A DNA stretch of 64,000 nucleotides from Staphylococcus sp. MI 10-1553 (GCF_010365305.1 NZ_CP048279.1:2604001-2668000); one strand, 5' to 3'; positions 15,606 to 24,889 are shown, counted from the first letter of the stretch. A program made the numbers and translations. Notes: generated from the sequence alone by a model not told the origin.

Positions 15606-17225
15606 TTATAATTCTCCTTTTTTATTGATATAAGTATAATTCCCTTCAAATCTTTTTAATTTCTTATTTTTCAATAAATATGTTACATTAAATAACTTGT
15701 TTATAAAATATACATCATGTGAGACAGCAATAATGGTCCCTTCAAAATCTAATAACGCATCTTCTATCGTTTCCTTTGATTCTATATCTAAGTGATTAGT
15801 AGGTTCATCTAAAACAAGTAAATTATATTCTGAATGAACTAGTTGTGCCCACCTTAATCGTATTTTCTCTCCTCCACTTAAGGAATTAACTTTTTTAAAA
15901 ACTTCATTCCCATAAAACATGAAGCCTGCTAAAATATGTCTCGCCTGACTCTCAGTTACTTTTACTTTTTCCCTAAAAACTTCGATAACGGTTTCATCGT
16001 TCTTAACATCCTCAAATTCATGCTGTGATAGATAACCCACTTTTAAATTATTAGCAGTTTTTATCTTACCACCATCTAATGGAATCATGCCTAAAATAAT
16101 TTTTAACAATGTAGATTTTCCGACACCATTATCACCTATAATTGCTATGTGTTCACCCCTTCTAATTAGCATGTTTACACTTTCAAATAATAAATTATCA
16201 TATTTTTTTATTCCCTCTTCAATTTCGACAACTCTATTAGAAACTCGTTTCCCTTCTTCGAGCTCTACTTTCATTTTATTAGACTCTAGTATAGGTTTTT
16301 CTAATCTTTTTATACGATTTAAAGCTTTCTCCATACTTTTCGCACGGCGATACATTGCAGCATTAGGTGGTTTGGCTTGGCTTGCCCAAATTCTCAATTT
16401 TTTAATTGCCTCTTTCATTTTTTTGATTTTTTTCTGCTGTGTTTGATAAGCCTCAAACTCCACCAATAGTCTTTTTTCTCTTTCTTCAACATAGTTAGAA
16501 TAATTCCCTGTATAAAAATGAATCTTTTTCTGATCAATTTCTATAATTTTATTTACTGTTTTATCTAAAAAATAGCGATCATGAGAAACAACGACTACAG
16601 CGCCATTATAACTTTCTATGTAACTACACAACCATTCTATAGATTTTAAATCAAGATGGTTTGTGGGTTCATCTAAAAGTAGCAGTCCGGTTGGTTTAAT
16701 CAATGATTGAGCGATGCCAATTTTTGTACGTTCACCCCCTGATAAGTCACCCCAATTCATTTCAAGTAAATATTCTATATTTAATCCGTGTACAACTTTT
16801 CTGATTTGAGAATCTATTTCATAACCACCTCTTTCCTCAAAGTAAGATTGTAATTCTCCATAATAGGAAATTACACTATCAATATCTTCTGTAGGTTCAC
16901 TCATTTTTGACTCTAACTTTCTTAATTTATCTGATATGGCATTTAACTCAGTAAAAGCCGACTTTAAACACTGATAAATCGTTTTATTATCTTCATAATT
17001 AGGCGATTGTTCTAAATAGCTAATTTCTAACCCTTTCTTCCAACTAACATCACCTGTTGTAGGACTTTCTATACCTGATAAAATTTTTAATAATGTTGTT
17101 TTTCCTTCTCCATTGCGACCAACCAAACCTATAATATCACCTGTGTTAATTGTTAATTTTATATTATCGAATAGAAGCTCATCCAAATAACTTTTAGAAA
17201 CATTAGATGCATTTAATATATTCAT
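15606..17225 (-). CDS. ABC-F family ATPase, first copy
   Basis: 539 residues from ATG 17223-17225, which follows GGAGGAAGAC. Two ABC cassettes without membrane segments: Walker A GRNGEGKT (36-43) and a second GDNGVGKS, each with LSGGE, LDEPTNHLD and VSHD. The linker between them (from about 245) is a charged helical arm with the tip LRIWASQAKPPNAAMYRRA. This is the layout of ABC-F proteins that act on the ribosome, including those that displace macrolides, lincosamides, streptogramins or oxazolidinones. Which drugs, if any, cannot be told. It closely resembles the copy at 23267-24883. The IS21 element ends about 90 bases upstream, and the leader ORF of the other copy is missing. Confidence 0.88.
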   Translation of the reverse strand: MNILNASNVSKSYLDELLFDNIKLTINTGDIIGLVGRNGEGKTTLLKILSGIESPTTGDVSWKKGLEISYLEQSPNYEDNKTIYQCLKSAFTELNAISDKLRKLESKMSEPTEDIDSVISYYGELQSYFEERGGYEIDSQIRKVVHGLNIEYLLEMNWGDLSGGERTKIGIAQSLIKPTGLLLLDEPTNHLDLKSIEWLCSYIESYNGAVVVVSHDRYFLDKTVNKIIEIDQKKIHFYTGNYSNYVEEREKRLLVEFEAYQTQQKKIKKMKEAIKKLRIWASQAKPPNAAMYRRAKSMEKALNRIKRLEKPILESNKMKVELEEGKRVSNRVVEIEEGIKKYDNLLFESVNMLIRRGEHIAIIGDNGVGKSTLLKIILGMIPLDGGKIKTANNLKVGYLSQHEFEDVKNDETVIEVFREKVKVTESQARHILAGFMFYGNEVFKKVNSLSGGEKIRLRWAQLVHSEYNLLVLDEPTNHLDIESKETIEDALLDFEGTIIAVSHDVYFINKLFNVTYLLKNKKLKRFEGNYTYINKKGEL

Positions 17226-17315
17226 GTCTTCCTCCAAAGTATCTATAAAAATTTTAAAATTATTAATTGAATTGACTTTTTATTTTTTAAGTTTATACAA
17301 TTAACCCCTTATAGG

Positions 17316-17388
17316 TGTCAATAGCGGTTTGAAAATGTTGTTTTATGGCGGTTTGAAAATGTCGTTTTTTAGCGGTTTAAGAATGACG
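17316..17388. repeat. Left IS21 end with three 24-base-spaced repeats
   Basis: The unit (A/G)GCGGTTT(G/A)A(A/G)AATG recurs at 17323, 17347 and 17371. Such multiple terminal repeats bind the IstA transposase. The innermost one overlaps the istB stop codon. Confidence 0.75.
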
Positions 17389-18144
17389 TATGTTTAAACT
17401 TTTTTCACTTTTATAGTCTTTAAGTCGGTAGGAATCCCCTGTAATTTTAAATATTTTTGAATGATGAATGAGCCTATCAATAATGGCTGCTGACACTATC
17501 TTGTTACTAAATGAATCCCCCCAACTAGAAAAGGGGATATTCGTCGTTATGATTGTGGATTTCATTTCATATCTGAGTGACATCAATTGATAGAAGAGAT
17601 CCGCCTGTTCTTTTGAGATGGGTGTATAGCCTATCTCATCAATGATAAGCAGTTCAATTCTGTTTAATTGTTTTAAAGTTTTATTGATGATTCTTTTCTT
17701 CTCTGATGTGGTTAAGCGTTCAATTAATTCTTTAAAAGTATAGAATCGAGTTTTGATATTTTGTTTACAAGCTTCTACGCCTAACGATATTGCTAGATGT
17801 GTCTTACCGACACCACTATTACCTAAGAAGCATATATTGATACGCTTCTCTAGAAAATGCATGGATTTTAATGTAAGTACTTCTTGTTTATTAATACTTG
17901 GTTGAAACGTAAAATCAAAGTCACTTAAATATTTAATCTTAGGGAAACGTGCTAACTGAATAGCACGTTTAAATTTTTGTTCAGCTTGATATTCTACTTC
18001 CTTTTCCGTCAACTCAAGTAAAATTTCAGTTAAAGATTTTTGATTCTTGGATAGTGATTCTAAATACTTCGGATAATAGTCTTTAATCATTTTTAGATTG
18101 AGCTGTTGAAAGTTTTCTAATAGCTTTTGATGGTCTGTATACAT
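17377..18144 (-). CDS. istB: IS21-family helper ATPase IstB
   Basis: 255 residues from ATG 18142-18144 with AGGAG at ideal spacing; an upstream in-frame ATG overlaps the end of istA. Walker A is LGNSGVGKTHLA, Walker B LLIIDEIGYTP, and a YELMSLRYE-like sensor region is present, as in DnaC/IstB AAA+ proteins. IstB helps IstA select and bind target DNA. The gene appears intact even though istA is interrupted. Confidence 0.9.
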   Translation of the reverse strand: MYTDHQKLLENFQQLNLKMIKDYYPKYLESLSKNQKSLTEILLELTEKEVEYQAEQKFKRAIQLARFPKIKYLSDFDFTFQPSINKQEVLTLKSMHFLEKRINICFLGNSGVGKTHLAISLGVEACKQNIKTRFYTFKELIERLTTSEKKRIINKTLKQLNRIELLIIDEIGYTPISKEQADLFYQLMSLRYEMKSTIITTNIPFSSWGDSFSNKIVSAAIIDRLIHHSKIFKITGDSYRLKDYKSEKSLNIRHS

Positions 18145-18154
18145 ATCTGTTCTC

Positions 18155-19390
18155 CTATACCTCGTCATATTTTAATAATGAATCTTCGATATAACTAAGA
18201 ATTTCTTGATCGTCTTTATGCTTGAGTACATCAGACTTCAAGATCTCACACATATCTTCGGTAACATAATTGAATTTCTTTTCCGATAAATGATGCGTTC
18301 TAATTAACTCGGCATCAAAGTAGATTGATAACTCGTCAGTCAATTCATTAAAGATTAATTGAACCTCCTCTCCAATGAATTTTGTAGGTACTGAATATTT
18401 ACCTTTTCTAAAATTAACCATCGACTCTTTAGAAACGATTCGAATGCATTCATCTTCGACATAGGTGTCTAATAACTGCATATTAAACGGGTTCAATAGA
18501 TGTTTTTCTTCAGAATTGAATAAATCAATGGGATAGCAGTCAGTTGCTTGGGACATTTCGTTATGGTTCATTTCATGACAAAAGTGATTGACAAGACTGA
18601 TAAGTTCAACAGCGTCATAAAATTCATAATCTTAGGGCCTTAAACGCTGTTCCACAAATTTAGCTAAAGATTCAACAGAGCCCTTGGTTTGTGGTCTATA
18701 AGGCCTACACGCGATGGGTTCAAAGTTTGCATCTTTACTAAATTGATGGAAAAGGGTGTTAAATACAACTTTTCTATATTGCGTTCTAGGACGATCAACG
18801 ACCGTTTTCATATTATCAAACCATATCTCCTTAGGAACGCCCCCGGTGTACTCAAATGATTCTTTCAAACATTGAAATAGTGTATCTTGTTTTCTATCCC
18901 AAGTTAATGTGATATACTTCATTTTTGAATAGTGTAGAACGTAAAGAAAGATATTGAATTGATAACGTTTGCCAAATTTATCATGCATGACCATATCTTC
19001 TTTCCAGTCTACTTGAGCAGCTATACCAGGGCGTGTTTCTACCCGTATAGTTGCTTTTTTAATTTCCTTCTCTTTCTTATTCTTACAATATTCTCTAAGA
19101 ATCGTATACTTGCCTTCATATCCTTTTTTAGAAATATATTTAAAAATCGCCATAGCCGTACAACCCAACTCTAATTTTTCGTCTATGAGCGTTTTATAAG
19201 GTTCTAATTTTGATACTCTCTTTGTCGTTTTCCTTGTTTTTAATTTTTTCAACTCATTTTCTTTCCCAGCCTCGTAATATTTTTTGACTGTCCTTGGATC
19301 GCAATGATACTGTCTACCTAGCTCAGCGTAATTTGGTTTTATGCCTTTCATAATGTAAAATGACTCTCCTTCGTATATATCATGTCTCAA
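18155..19390 (-). pseudogene. istA: IS21-family transposase IstA, interrupted by one nonsense codon
   Basis: The two parts (19390 to 18632 and 18631 to 18155) are in the same frame, parted only by TAA at 18632-18634. Read through, the sequence is VEQRLRP-stop-DYEFYDAVELISLV, so a tyrosine or similar codon probably mutated. The first 252 residues contain an N-terminal helix-turn-helix (YAELGRQYHCDPRTVKKYY) and the DDE core: VDWKED, WFDNMK and KGSVESL. The last part has the beta-barrel and IstB-contacting end. Start is TTG with GGAGG upstream. Truncation removes the C-terminal third, so the enzyme is probably dead. Confidence 0.88.
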
Positions 19391-19439
19391 TCAAACAACC
19401 TCCATTCAAAGATTGAGTTAAGACATGATTATATATTTT

Positions 19440-19512
19440 AGAAAATAAAAAATGTAGGAAAAACAGCATTTTCATTCCGCCATTTTCCTACATTTTATAA
19501 CCGCCATTTACA
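19440..19512. repeat. Right IS21 end with two repeats
   Basis: Read inward from 19512 the units GGCGGTTATAAAATG and GGCGGAATGAAAATG occur about 24 bases apart, matching the left-end units. No coding frame is present between the istA start and this end. Confidence 0.7.
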
Positions 19513-19589
19513 ATATACTCATATATGCCTTTTTTAATTATCGTTTTCTCTTTATCTCTATACAATAAAACATCCTCTTTAAATCTCAT
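19513..19589 (-). pseudogene. 5' remnant of an unknown gene cut by the IS21 element
   Basis: An ATG at 19587-19589 with a very strong AAGGAGGTAAAC opens the frame MRFKEDVLLYRDKEKTII and runs 26 codons up to the exact IS end, then reads into the element and stops. The strong ribosome site and sensible protein start argue for a real gene that lost everything after residue 26. I do not find its remainder on the other side of the element, so the DNA between may have been deleted. Family unknown. Confidence 0.6.
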
Positions 19590-19683
19590 GTTTACCTCCT
19601 TCTTTGAATGAAAAAGACAAACCTAAAATTGATTTAATAATAGGCTTGCCTTATTTAATTGTGATTCGTTGTTACATTTACAA

Positions 19684-19833
19684 TTAATTAAGTGCGTCTA
19701 GATGCTTCTCTTGAAGTCTTTTTAGTAACTTTTGATTTTCTAAATACACTATAAAGCGCTTTCTTAATTCTGTCAATTGGAAATTGTCAGTCTTTTTAAA
19801 ATGTGATACTATTTCATAGAAGAGTATAAACAA
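19684..19833 (-). pseudogene. Possible 3' fragment of a helical protein gene
   Basis: A 49-residue open frame (TTG 19831-19833 to TAA 19684) with coding-like composition: HFKKTDNFQLTELRKRFIVY followed by LENQKLLKRLQEKHLDAL. It has no ribosome site and overlaps the MFS promoter region, so it looks like the tail of a lost regulatory or helical protein. Low certainty. Confidence 0.3.
19770..19812 (+). promoter_or_regulatory. MFS promoter with an overlapping dyad
   Basis: Plus strand: -35 TTGTCA (19784-19789), 17-base spacer, -10 TACTAT (19807-19812). CTGTCAATT (19770-19778) and AATTGTCAG (19782-19790) form an imperfect inverted repeat over the -35, a likely repressor site. No regulator gene is adjacent. 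Confidence 0.6.
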
Positions 19834-19850
19834 TCTATAAGGTGAGAATT

Positions 19851-21107
19851 ATGATTTGGAAAAATTTAAGTGTAACTTTAAAAGTAAGATTGATAAGTAA
19901 CTTTTTTCAAGAACTCATCACGAGTGCTTTTTTACCTTTTATCGCTCTATATTTAAGTGATATGGCGAATCCCAAATTTGCTGGCATCTTTCTCACATTA
20001 CTTGTGGTTGCCAATTTTCCAGTGTCTATTATTGGCGGTTATTTGATAGAGACTTTTCCTAAAAAGAAAGCTGTCTTAATCTATCAATTCGTCATGGCCA
20101 TCATGCTGCTTTTGATGGGGATAATGATATTAAATGGCTCTTCATATATTATATTCTTTAGCATTTGTTATGCGATTTATAATATTGTGTGGGGGGTTCA
20201 ATATCCCGCAATGGATACCATTATTATGGATGCAATCACACCTGATGTTGAAAGGTACATTTATAAAATTGATTATTGGTTGACGAATCTTGCATTAGCA
20301 TTTGGTGCTTTAATGGGGGGGATACTTTATCACAATAACAAATCGACACTTTTCTTTATTGCATTTTTGATTTTTATACTTGTATTTCTTTCTTTATTAA
20401 GATGGCTCCCCAAAGAGACCCATGTGGCTGAAAAACGATCACTTTCAATGCACCCTTTCAATGTTTTAAAAAGTTATGAACAGGTATTCAAAGATCGGCG
20501 TTTTATGGTGATGACCTTAGGGTTTAGTATTATGATGATGGGCGAACTATCCGCGTCTTCGTATATTGCTATTCGTTTAAAAGCAGAATTTAATACTATA
20601 TCGGTTGCTTTTTTTAATATAGACGGCGTTAAATTGTATTCTCTTCTTATGGTTGTGAATACAATCGTTGTAATTACATGCACATATTTCGTGACAAAAA
20701 TTATTTTCAAACTCTCAGTCAAAAAATCATTAATACTTGGTCTCATATTTTACGTCATCGGCTATGCGAGTATGACCTATTTAAACGAGTTTTATTCACT
20801 CATTTTATTGATGTTTATAGCTACCATTGGAGAAATCATTTATTCCCCAATTTTAGATGAGCAGCGCTTCAAAATCATTCCAGAAAATAAAAGAGGCACA
20901 TATTCTGCTTTTAACGCATTAGGTTTTAATTTGTCAGAACTCATTGCACGATTAGGGATTATATTAGGTGTTTACCTCTCCTCTATAGGCATGGGCATCT
21001 ATATGTTCATTTTTCTAAGTATCGGTGCTTTTTTCATCTATCTTTCAATATATGGGAACTTTAAACTTCAAACCCCTTCTCAAAATAAAGTTGAGTCCAT
21101 AGAGTAA
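19851..21107 (+). CDS. Major facilitator superfamily transporter, probable exporter
   Basis: 418 residues with about 12 hydrophobic segments. Start taken as ATG 19851 with AAGGTG upstream; a GTG three codons earlier overlaps that site. The loop between helices 2 and 3 reads IETFPKKKAVLIYQ, an MFS motif A variant. The N-terminal half MDTIIMDAITPDVERYIYKIDYW and the size fit the drug-proton antiporter group. Substrate unknown. It is the only plus-strand gene between ilvE and tdh and lies between two insertion sequences, so it may have been acquired. Confidence 0.82.
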   Translation: MIWKNLSVTLKVRLISNFFQELITSAFLPFIALYLSDMANPKFAGIFLTLLVVANFPVSIIGGYLIETFPKKKAVLIYQFVMAIMLLLMGIMILNGSSYIIFFSICYAIYNIVWGVQYPAMDTIIMDAITPDVERYIYKIDYWLTNLALAFGALMGGILYHNNKSTLFFIAFLIFILVFLSLLRWLPKETHVAEKRSLSMHPFNVLKSYEQVFKDRRFMVMTLGFSIMMMGELSASSYIAIRLKAEFNTISVAFFNIDGVKLYSLLMVVNTIVVITCTYFVTKIIFKLSVKKSLILGLIFYVIGYASMTYLNEFYSLILLMFIATIGEIIYSPILDEQRFKIIPENKRGTYSAFNALGFNLSELIARLGIILGVYLSSIGMGIYMFIFLSIGAFFIYLSIYGNFKLQTPSQNKVESIE

Positions 21108-21275
21108 CTTTTTATGACAATCAGAAGATATTGCTTTCTACAATGTTTACAATTCTTCTGGCTGAATCAAACCCTCTGTGTGAACGGGTGGTTTGTTCTT
21201 CGGCTGAAAGCCTCTGTTACTGACCATCCCTTGTAAGGGTACTGAGAAGAGCAGCCAACTGTACTACTTTCTCAG

Positions 21276-21302
21276 CGACCCTTAAAAGGGTTCTATTTTT
21301 TT
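21276..21302 (+). terminator. Terminator between MFS gene and IS200 transposase
   Basis: ACCCTTAAAAGGGT (21278-21291) followed by TCTATTTTTTT. IS200 elements often carry such a structure to block read-through; it would also end MFS transcription. Confidence 0.55.
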
Positions 21303-21779
21303 CTCAACCTTTTGTTCTCTTCCCCTGTAAATGGATTTATATATTCCATCATTGTGAGTTTTTCTGCTACGATATCCTCTTGTAATTGATTTCGAATGTA
21401 TTCTTCTATTACCTTTTTATTTCTTCCAACCGTATCTACATAAAATCCTTTGCACCAAAAGTTTCTATTCCCATATCTATATTTCAAATGTGCATGTCTA
21501 TCAAAAATCATTAAACTACTTTTACCTTTTAAATATCCTACTAATTGAGAAACACTTAGTTTTGGTGGGATACTCACTAGCATGTGTATATAATCTTTAC
21601 ATGCTTCAGCTTCTATTATTTCTACACCTTTTCTTTCACATAGTTGTCTCAGAATTAAACCTATATCTCTTTTTAATTTCCCATATATTATTTGTCTTCT
21701 ATATTTAGGTGCAAAAACTATGTGATACTTACAATTCTGTTTTGTATGTATGTGCTACACTATTTGTGTCGTTAGACAT
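21293..21779 (-). pseudogene. tnpA: IS200-type Y1 transposase, frameshifted and with a broken HUH motif
   Basis: Starts MSNDTNSVAHT at 21777-21779. A tandem GTATGTAT (21744-21751) where one GTAT is expected shifts the frame and gives a stop after 16 codons. Removing four bases restores VAHTKQNCKYHIVFAPKYRR and joins the long frame ending at 21293. The metal-binding HUH motif, normally D-H-I-H-M, reads D-Y-I-H-M (codon at 21590-21592). The catalytic tyrosine region EEYIRNQ is still there. Two independent lesions make this a dead copy; intact relatives may exist elsewhere in the genome. Confidence 0.85.
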
Positions 21780-21913
21780 TTTGGCATCTCCTCATGCAAT
21801 TAATATTGGTTGGTGGACCAAATATTACTCTAGTATGTTGAGGTGCCTATTTTAATACCACGGTAGAACCTTTCCGGAACCATACGCATAGCACATGGTT
21901 TACATTTATTAAT

Positions 21914-21955
21914 AAAAACTAGAACAACAGCGGAGTGCATCATGTCCTAGTTTTT
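21914..21955. terminator. Bidirectional terminator past the IS200 element
   Basis: AAAAACTAG and CTAGTTTTT bracket a 24-base loop at 21914-21955. It can end transcripts from either side and probably serves tdh on the minus strand. Confidence 0.55.
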
Positions 21956-22096
21956 CATTTTCAACAACTTTTAATTGGAATGAGAAAAAATGTGCGCCTC
22001 TCTTTATATCCTTACCCGTATCTATCTTGTATGGTGTTGAAAACCTTTTATCAAAGCTGAACCCTATCAACTTATTCTTTATCTACGTCTCTTCGT

Positions 22097-23059
22097 TTAT
22101 GCTTTATGACTTTCTTTTTCACGAATACCTTCAAGCATACGGACTGTCATTTTTTCTAAGTCATACTGTGGATTAAAGCCCCATTCTCCACGTGCACAAC
22201 TCGTATCAATACTATCTGGCCAACTTTCCGCAATATCTTGACGGGCTGGATCAACATCATAGGTTAATTCAAAGTCTGGAATATGTACTTGAATCGCTTC
22301 TTTAATCATTTCAGGTTCAAGACTCATTGCACTCAAGTTATAGGCATTACGATGGATAAGTTTGCCACCGTCTGCTTCCATTAATTGAATAATTGCGTCA
22401 ATCGCATCGTCCATAAACATCATATCCATATACGTGTCTTTTTGAATATAGCTCGTATATTTCCCTTCTCTCACTGCTTGGAAATAAATATCGACCGCAT
22501 AATCCGTCGTGCCACCACCAGGCTCTTTAACGTATGAAATGAGCCCTGGGAAACGCACGCTACGAGTATCTACACCAAACTTAGTAAAGTAATAGTCACA
22601 TAACAATTCACCAGATACTTTGTTGACACCATACATTGTATTTGGACGTTGAATCGTCACTTGCGCTGTATTTTTCTTAGGCGTGTCTGGACCGAATGCC
22701 CCGATTGAACTTGGCGTGAAAAATTGTAAGTTGTATTCACGGGCTGCTTCTAACGCATTCACTAAACCACCCATGTTCAAGTTCCATGCGAGTAGTGGAT
22801 TTTGTTCACACGTCGCTGATAACAATGCCGCCATGTGCATCAACGTGTCTGGTTTAAATGATTCCACTAATTGAACCATTTTGTCAGCGTCTGTGACATC
22901 AAGAATTTCAAATGGTCCCGCTGCCACAATGGAATCCGCTTCTGGTTCACGAATATCTGTTGCTAACACATTTTCATTCCCGTAGATTTCACGACATTTC
23001 GCAACCAATTCCGTTCCAATTTGCCCTAACGCACCGGTAATCATAATTCTTTTCATCAT
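22097..23059 (-). CDS. tdh: L-threonine 3-dehydrogenase, short-chain (epimerase-like) type
   Basis: About 320 residues of the extended SDR family: nucleotide loop [12 protein letters not shown] at the N-terminus, TPSSIGAFG with the active-site serine region, and YGVNK with the catalytic Tyr and Lys. This is the epimerase-like threonine dehydrogenase known in staphylococci, which oxidises threonine to 2-amino-3-ketobutyrate with NAD. Kbl, encoded nearby on the same strand, splits that product with CoA. Start is ATG 23057-23059 (GGAG seven bases before) or the next ATG. An ABC-F gene is inserted between tdh and kbl. Confidence 0.87.
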   Translation of the reverse strand: MMKRIMITGALGQIGTELVAKCREIYGNENVLATDIREPEADSIVAAGPFEILDVTDADKMVQLVESFKPDTLMHMAALLSATCEQNPLLAWNLNMGGLVNALEAAREYNLQFFTPSSIGAFGPDTPKKNTAQVTIQRPNTMYGVNKVSGELLCDYYFTKFGVDTRSVRFPGLISYVKEPGGGTTDYAVDIYFQAVREGKYTSYIQKDTYMDMMFMDDAIDAIIQLMEADGGKLIHRNAYNLSAMSLEPEMIKEAIQVHIPDFELTYDVDPARQDIAESWPDSIDTSCARGEWGFNPQYDLEKMTVRMLEGIREKESHKA

Positions 23060-23143
23060 CTTCCATCTCCAATCTGTTTCTCTCATGTGGACATATGTAT
23101 TCTATGTATAATCATTCCATGTCAAATACACTCACATTATATC

Positions 23144-23159
23144 ACTTAAGCGCTTTCTT
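23144..23159. promoter_or_regulatory. Candidate CcpA (cre) site upstream of tdh
   Basis: The minus strand reads AAGAAAGCGCTTAAGT, close to the cre consensus with a central GAAAGCGCTT. It lies just before a TATAAT on the same strand, about 85 bases from the tdh start. Carbon catabolite control of amino acid breakdown would make sense; binding is inference. Confidence 0.4.
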
Positions 23160-23266
23160 GTACACGCATAGCATACACTAAAATACAGTAGAAGCAATAA
23201 AACTTCAAATAAAAATAAAAAGAGGGTTTTGACAACTGAATGCCCTAACCCCCATTGCACTATTGA

Positions 23267-24883
23267 TTACATTAAACATTTTTCTTTAACATAGTCATAA
23301 TGCCCCTCAAACCTTTCTAACTTTTTGTCTTTTAATAAATAGGTGATATTAAATAGCTTATTGAGAAAGTAACGATCATGTGAAACTGTAATCATAGTCC
23401 CTTCATAATCTAACAAAGCCTCTTCTATTGTTTCTTTTGCATCTATATCTAAATGGTTGGTCGGTTCATCTAATACAAGTAAATTATAGTTAGAATTTAT
23501 AATTTGTGCCCATCTTAGTCGCACTTTTTCACCACCACTTAAATCTTTGACTCTTTTAAAGACATCTTCTCCATAAAACATAAAATTCGCTAATATATAT
23601 CTAGCTTGACCTTCAGTTACATCGACTTTTTCACGAAATACATTCAATATCGTCTCATTATGATTGTTTTCAAATTCATGTTGTGATAAATATCCTATTT
23701 TTAAATTATCTGGTATTTTAATCATACCGTTATCGCTTGAAACCATTCCTAAAATCATTTTTAATAACGTAGATTTTCCTGTGCCATTGTCTCCTATAAT
23801 TGCAACATGTTCGCCTCTTCTCACCAACATACTGACGTTTTCATATAATACATCATCATATCTTTTAGTGACATTTTTCATTTCGACCACTCTATTGGAA
23901 ACACGTGTTCCTTCTTGTAATTGAATTTTCATTTTTTGTGCTTCTTTCGTCGGTCTTTCTAAACGCTCAATTCGATTTAAAGCTTTTTCCATATTTTTGG
24001 CCTGACGATACAGCGATGCATTTGGTGGATTCGCTTGGCTCGCCCACATTCTTAATCGTTGGATGGACGCTTTCATTTTTTTGATTTTCTTTTGTTGTGT
24101 TTGGTAAGCTTCAAACTCATTTAAGAGTCGCTTCTCTCTTTCTTCAACAAAATATGAATAATTACCATTATAAAAGTGTAGCTGCTTTTGATCTATTTCT
24201 ATAATTTGATTAACCGATTCATCTAAAAAATAACGATCATGTGAAATAATAACCGCTGCACCTTTGTAATTTTTAATATAGTTTGTTAACCATTCAATTG
24301 CTTTAAAATCAAGATGGTTTGTTGGTTCATCTAATAATAACAACTCTGTCTGTTGGATTAAGATTTGTGCAATTCCCACTTTTGTCCGTTCTCCTCCTGA
24401 CAAATCTCTCCAAACAGCCTCTAATAAGTGCGTTATATTTAAACCATGGGCAACTCGACGTATTTCGGCATCTATCTTGTATCCGCCATTTTCATCGTAG
24501 TAAGCCTGCAATTCTCCATACCGTGTCATTAACATATCGATATTGTCTATTTCTTTACCCATTCTATCTTCTAATTCCTCAAGTTGTTCCGATACCGCAT
24601 TTAACTCCTGAAATACAGATTTTAAGCATTGATATACCTTTGTATTCTCTTCATAATGCGGCGTTTGGTTTAAGTAGCCTATTCTGATATTTTTCTTCCA
24701 ACTCACCACACCAGTTGAAGGCTTTTCTTTACCCGAAAGTAATTTCAATAAAGTTGTTTTTCCTTCTCCATTACGCCCTACTATACCTACTTTATCACCT
24801 GTATTAAGTGTGAGCTTGATATGATCAAATAACGTTTCTTCCGTATAACTTTTTGTTATATTCGATGCATTTAATATATTCAT
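23267..24883 (-). CDS. ABC-F family ATPase, second copy, with inducible-type leader
   Basis: 538 residues from the second of two adjacent ATGs (24881-24883), which is better spaced from GGAGG; the first is at 24884-24886. Two cassettes: GRNGEGKT and GDNGTGKS Walker A motifs, LSGGER/LSGGEK, two LDEPTNHLD and two SHDRYFL. The inter-cassette arm has the tip LRMWASQANPPNASLYRQA, nearly the same as the first copy. No membrane segments, so it is a ribosome-acting ABC-F, not a transporter. A 49-codon leader ORF with hairpins directly upstream implies induction by ribosome stalling, as for resistance genes. Drug spectrum unknown. Confidence 0.88.
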   Translation of the reverse strand: MNILNASNITKSYTEETLFDHIKLTLNTGDKVGIVGRNGEGKTTLLKLLSGKEKPSTGVVSWKKNIRIGYLNQTPHYEENTKVYQCLKSVFQELNAVSEQLEELEDRMGKEIDNIDMLMTRYGELQAYYDENGGYKIDAEIRRVAHGLNITHLLEAVWRDLSGGERTKVGIAQILIQQTELLLLDEPTNHLDFKAIEWLTNYIKNYKGAAVIISHDRYFLDESVNQIIEIDQKQLHFYNGNYSYFVEEREKRLLNEFEAYQTQQKKIKKMKASIQRLRMWASQANPPNASLYRQAKNMEKALNRIERLERPTKEAQKMKIQLQEGTRVSNRVVEMKNVTKRYDDVLYENVSMLVRRGEHVAIIGDNGTGKSTLLKMILGMVSSDNGMIKIPDNLKIGYLSQHEFENNHNETILNVFREKVDVTEGQARYILANFMFYGEDVFKRVKDLSGGEKVRLRWAQIINSNYNLLVLDEPTNHLDIDAKETIEEALLDYEGTMITVSHDRYFLNKLFNITYLLKDKKLERFEGHYDYVKEKCLM

Positions 24884-24889
24884 CATTCT

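Larger units (their letters stand above)
17316..19512 (-). mobile_element. IS21-family insertion sequence, about 2.2 kb
   Basis: The element carries istA and istB and is bounded by related ends: TGTCAATAGCGGTTTG at 17316 and, read inward from the right end, TGTAAATGGCGGTTAT at 19512. Both start with TG, as IS21 members do. Internal multiple repeats are present: the left end has the GCGGTTTGAAAATG unit three times at exact 24-base spacing (17323, 17347, 17371), and the right end has two related copies. I see no matching target duplication in the flanks, which suggests a later rearrangement or an end set slightly off. istA has a nonsense codon, so self-transposition is doubtful. Confidence 0.88.
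21130..21870 (-). mobile_element. IS200/IS605-family element (IS200 type), inactive
   Basis: A single transposase gene of IS200 type is flanked by hairpin-forming ends and lacks inverted terminal repeats. On the low side, CAAACC...GGTTTG (from about 21,167) and CCCTTGTAAGGG hairpins are seen; on the high side the stretch around 21,800-21,870 includes GGTTGGTGGACCAA. The total of about 0.7 kb suits IS200. The exact ends are uncertain because these elements are defined by small stem-loops and a short target. Confidence 0.7.

Noticed and set aside
15606..17225. Calling the ABC-F gene a named resistance gene such as vga, msr or sal
   Set aside because: The arm sequence does not match any of those closely enough from memory; only the ABC-F class is supported.
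17308..19520. Target-site duplication of the IS21 element
   Set aside because: Left flank ends in TTATAGG and right flank begins ATATACT; no convincing repeat of 4-8 bases.
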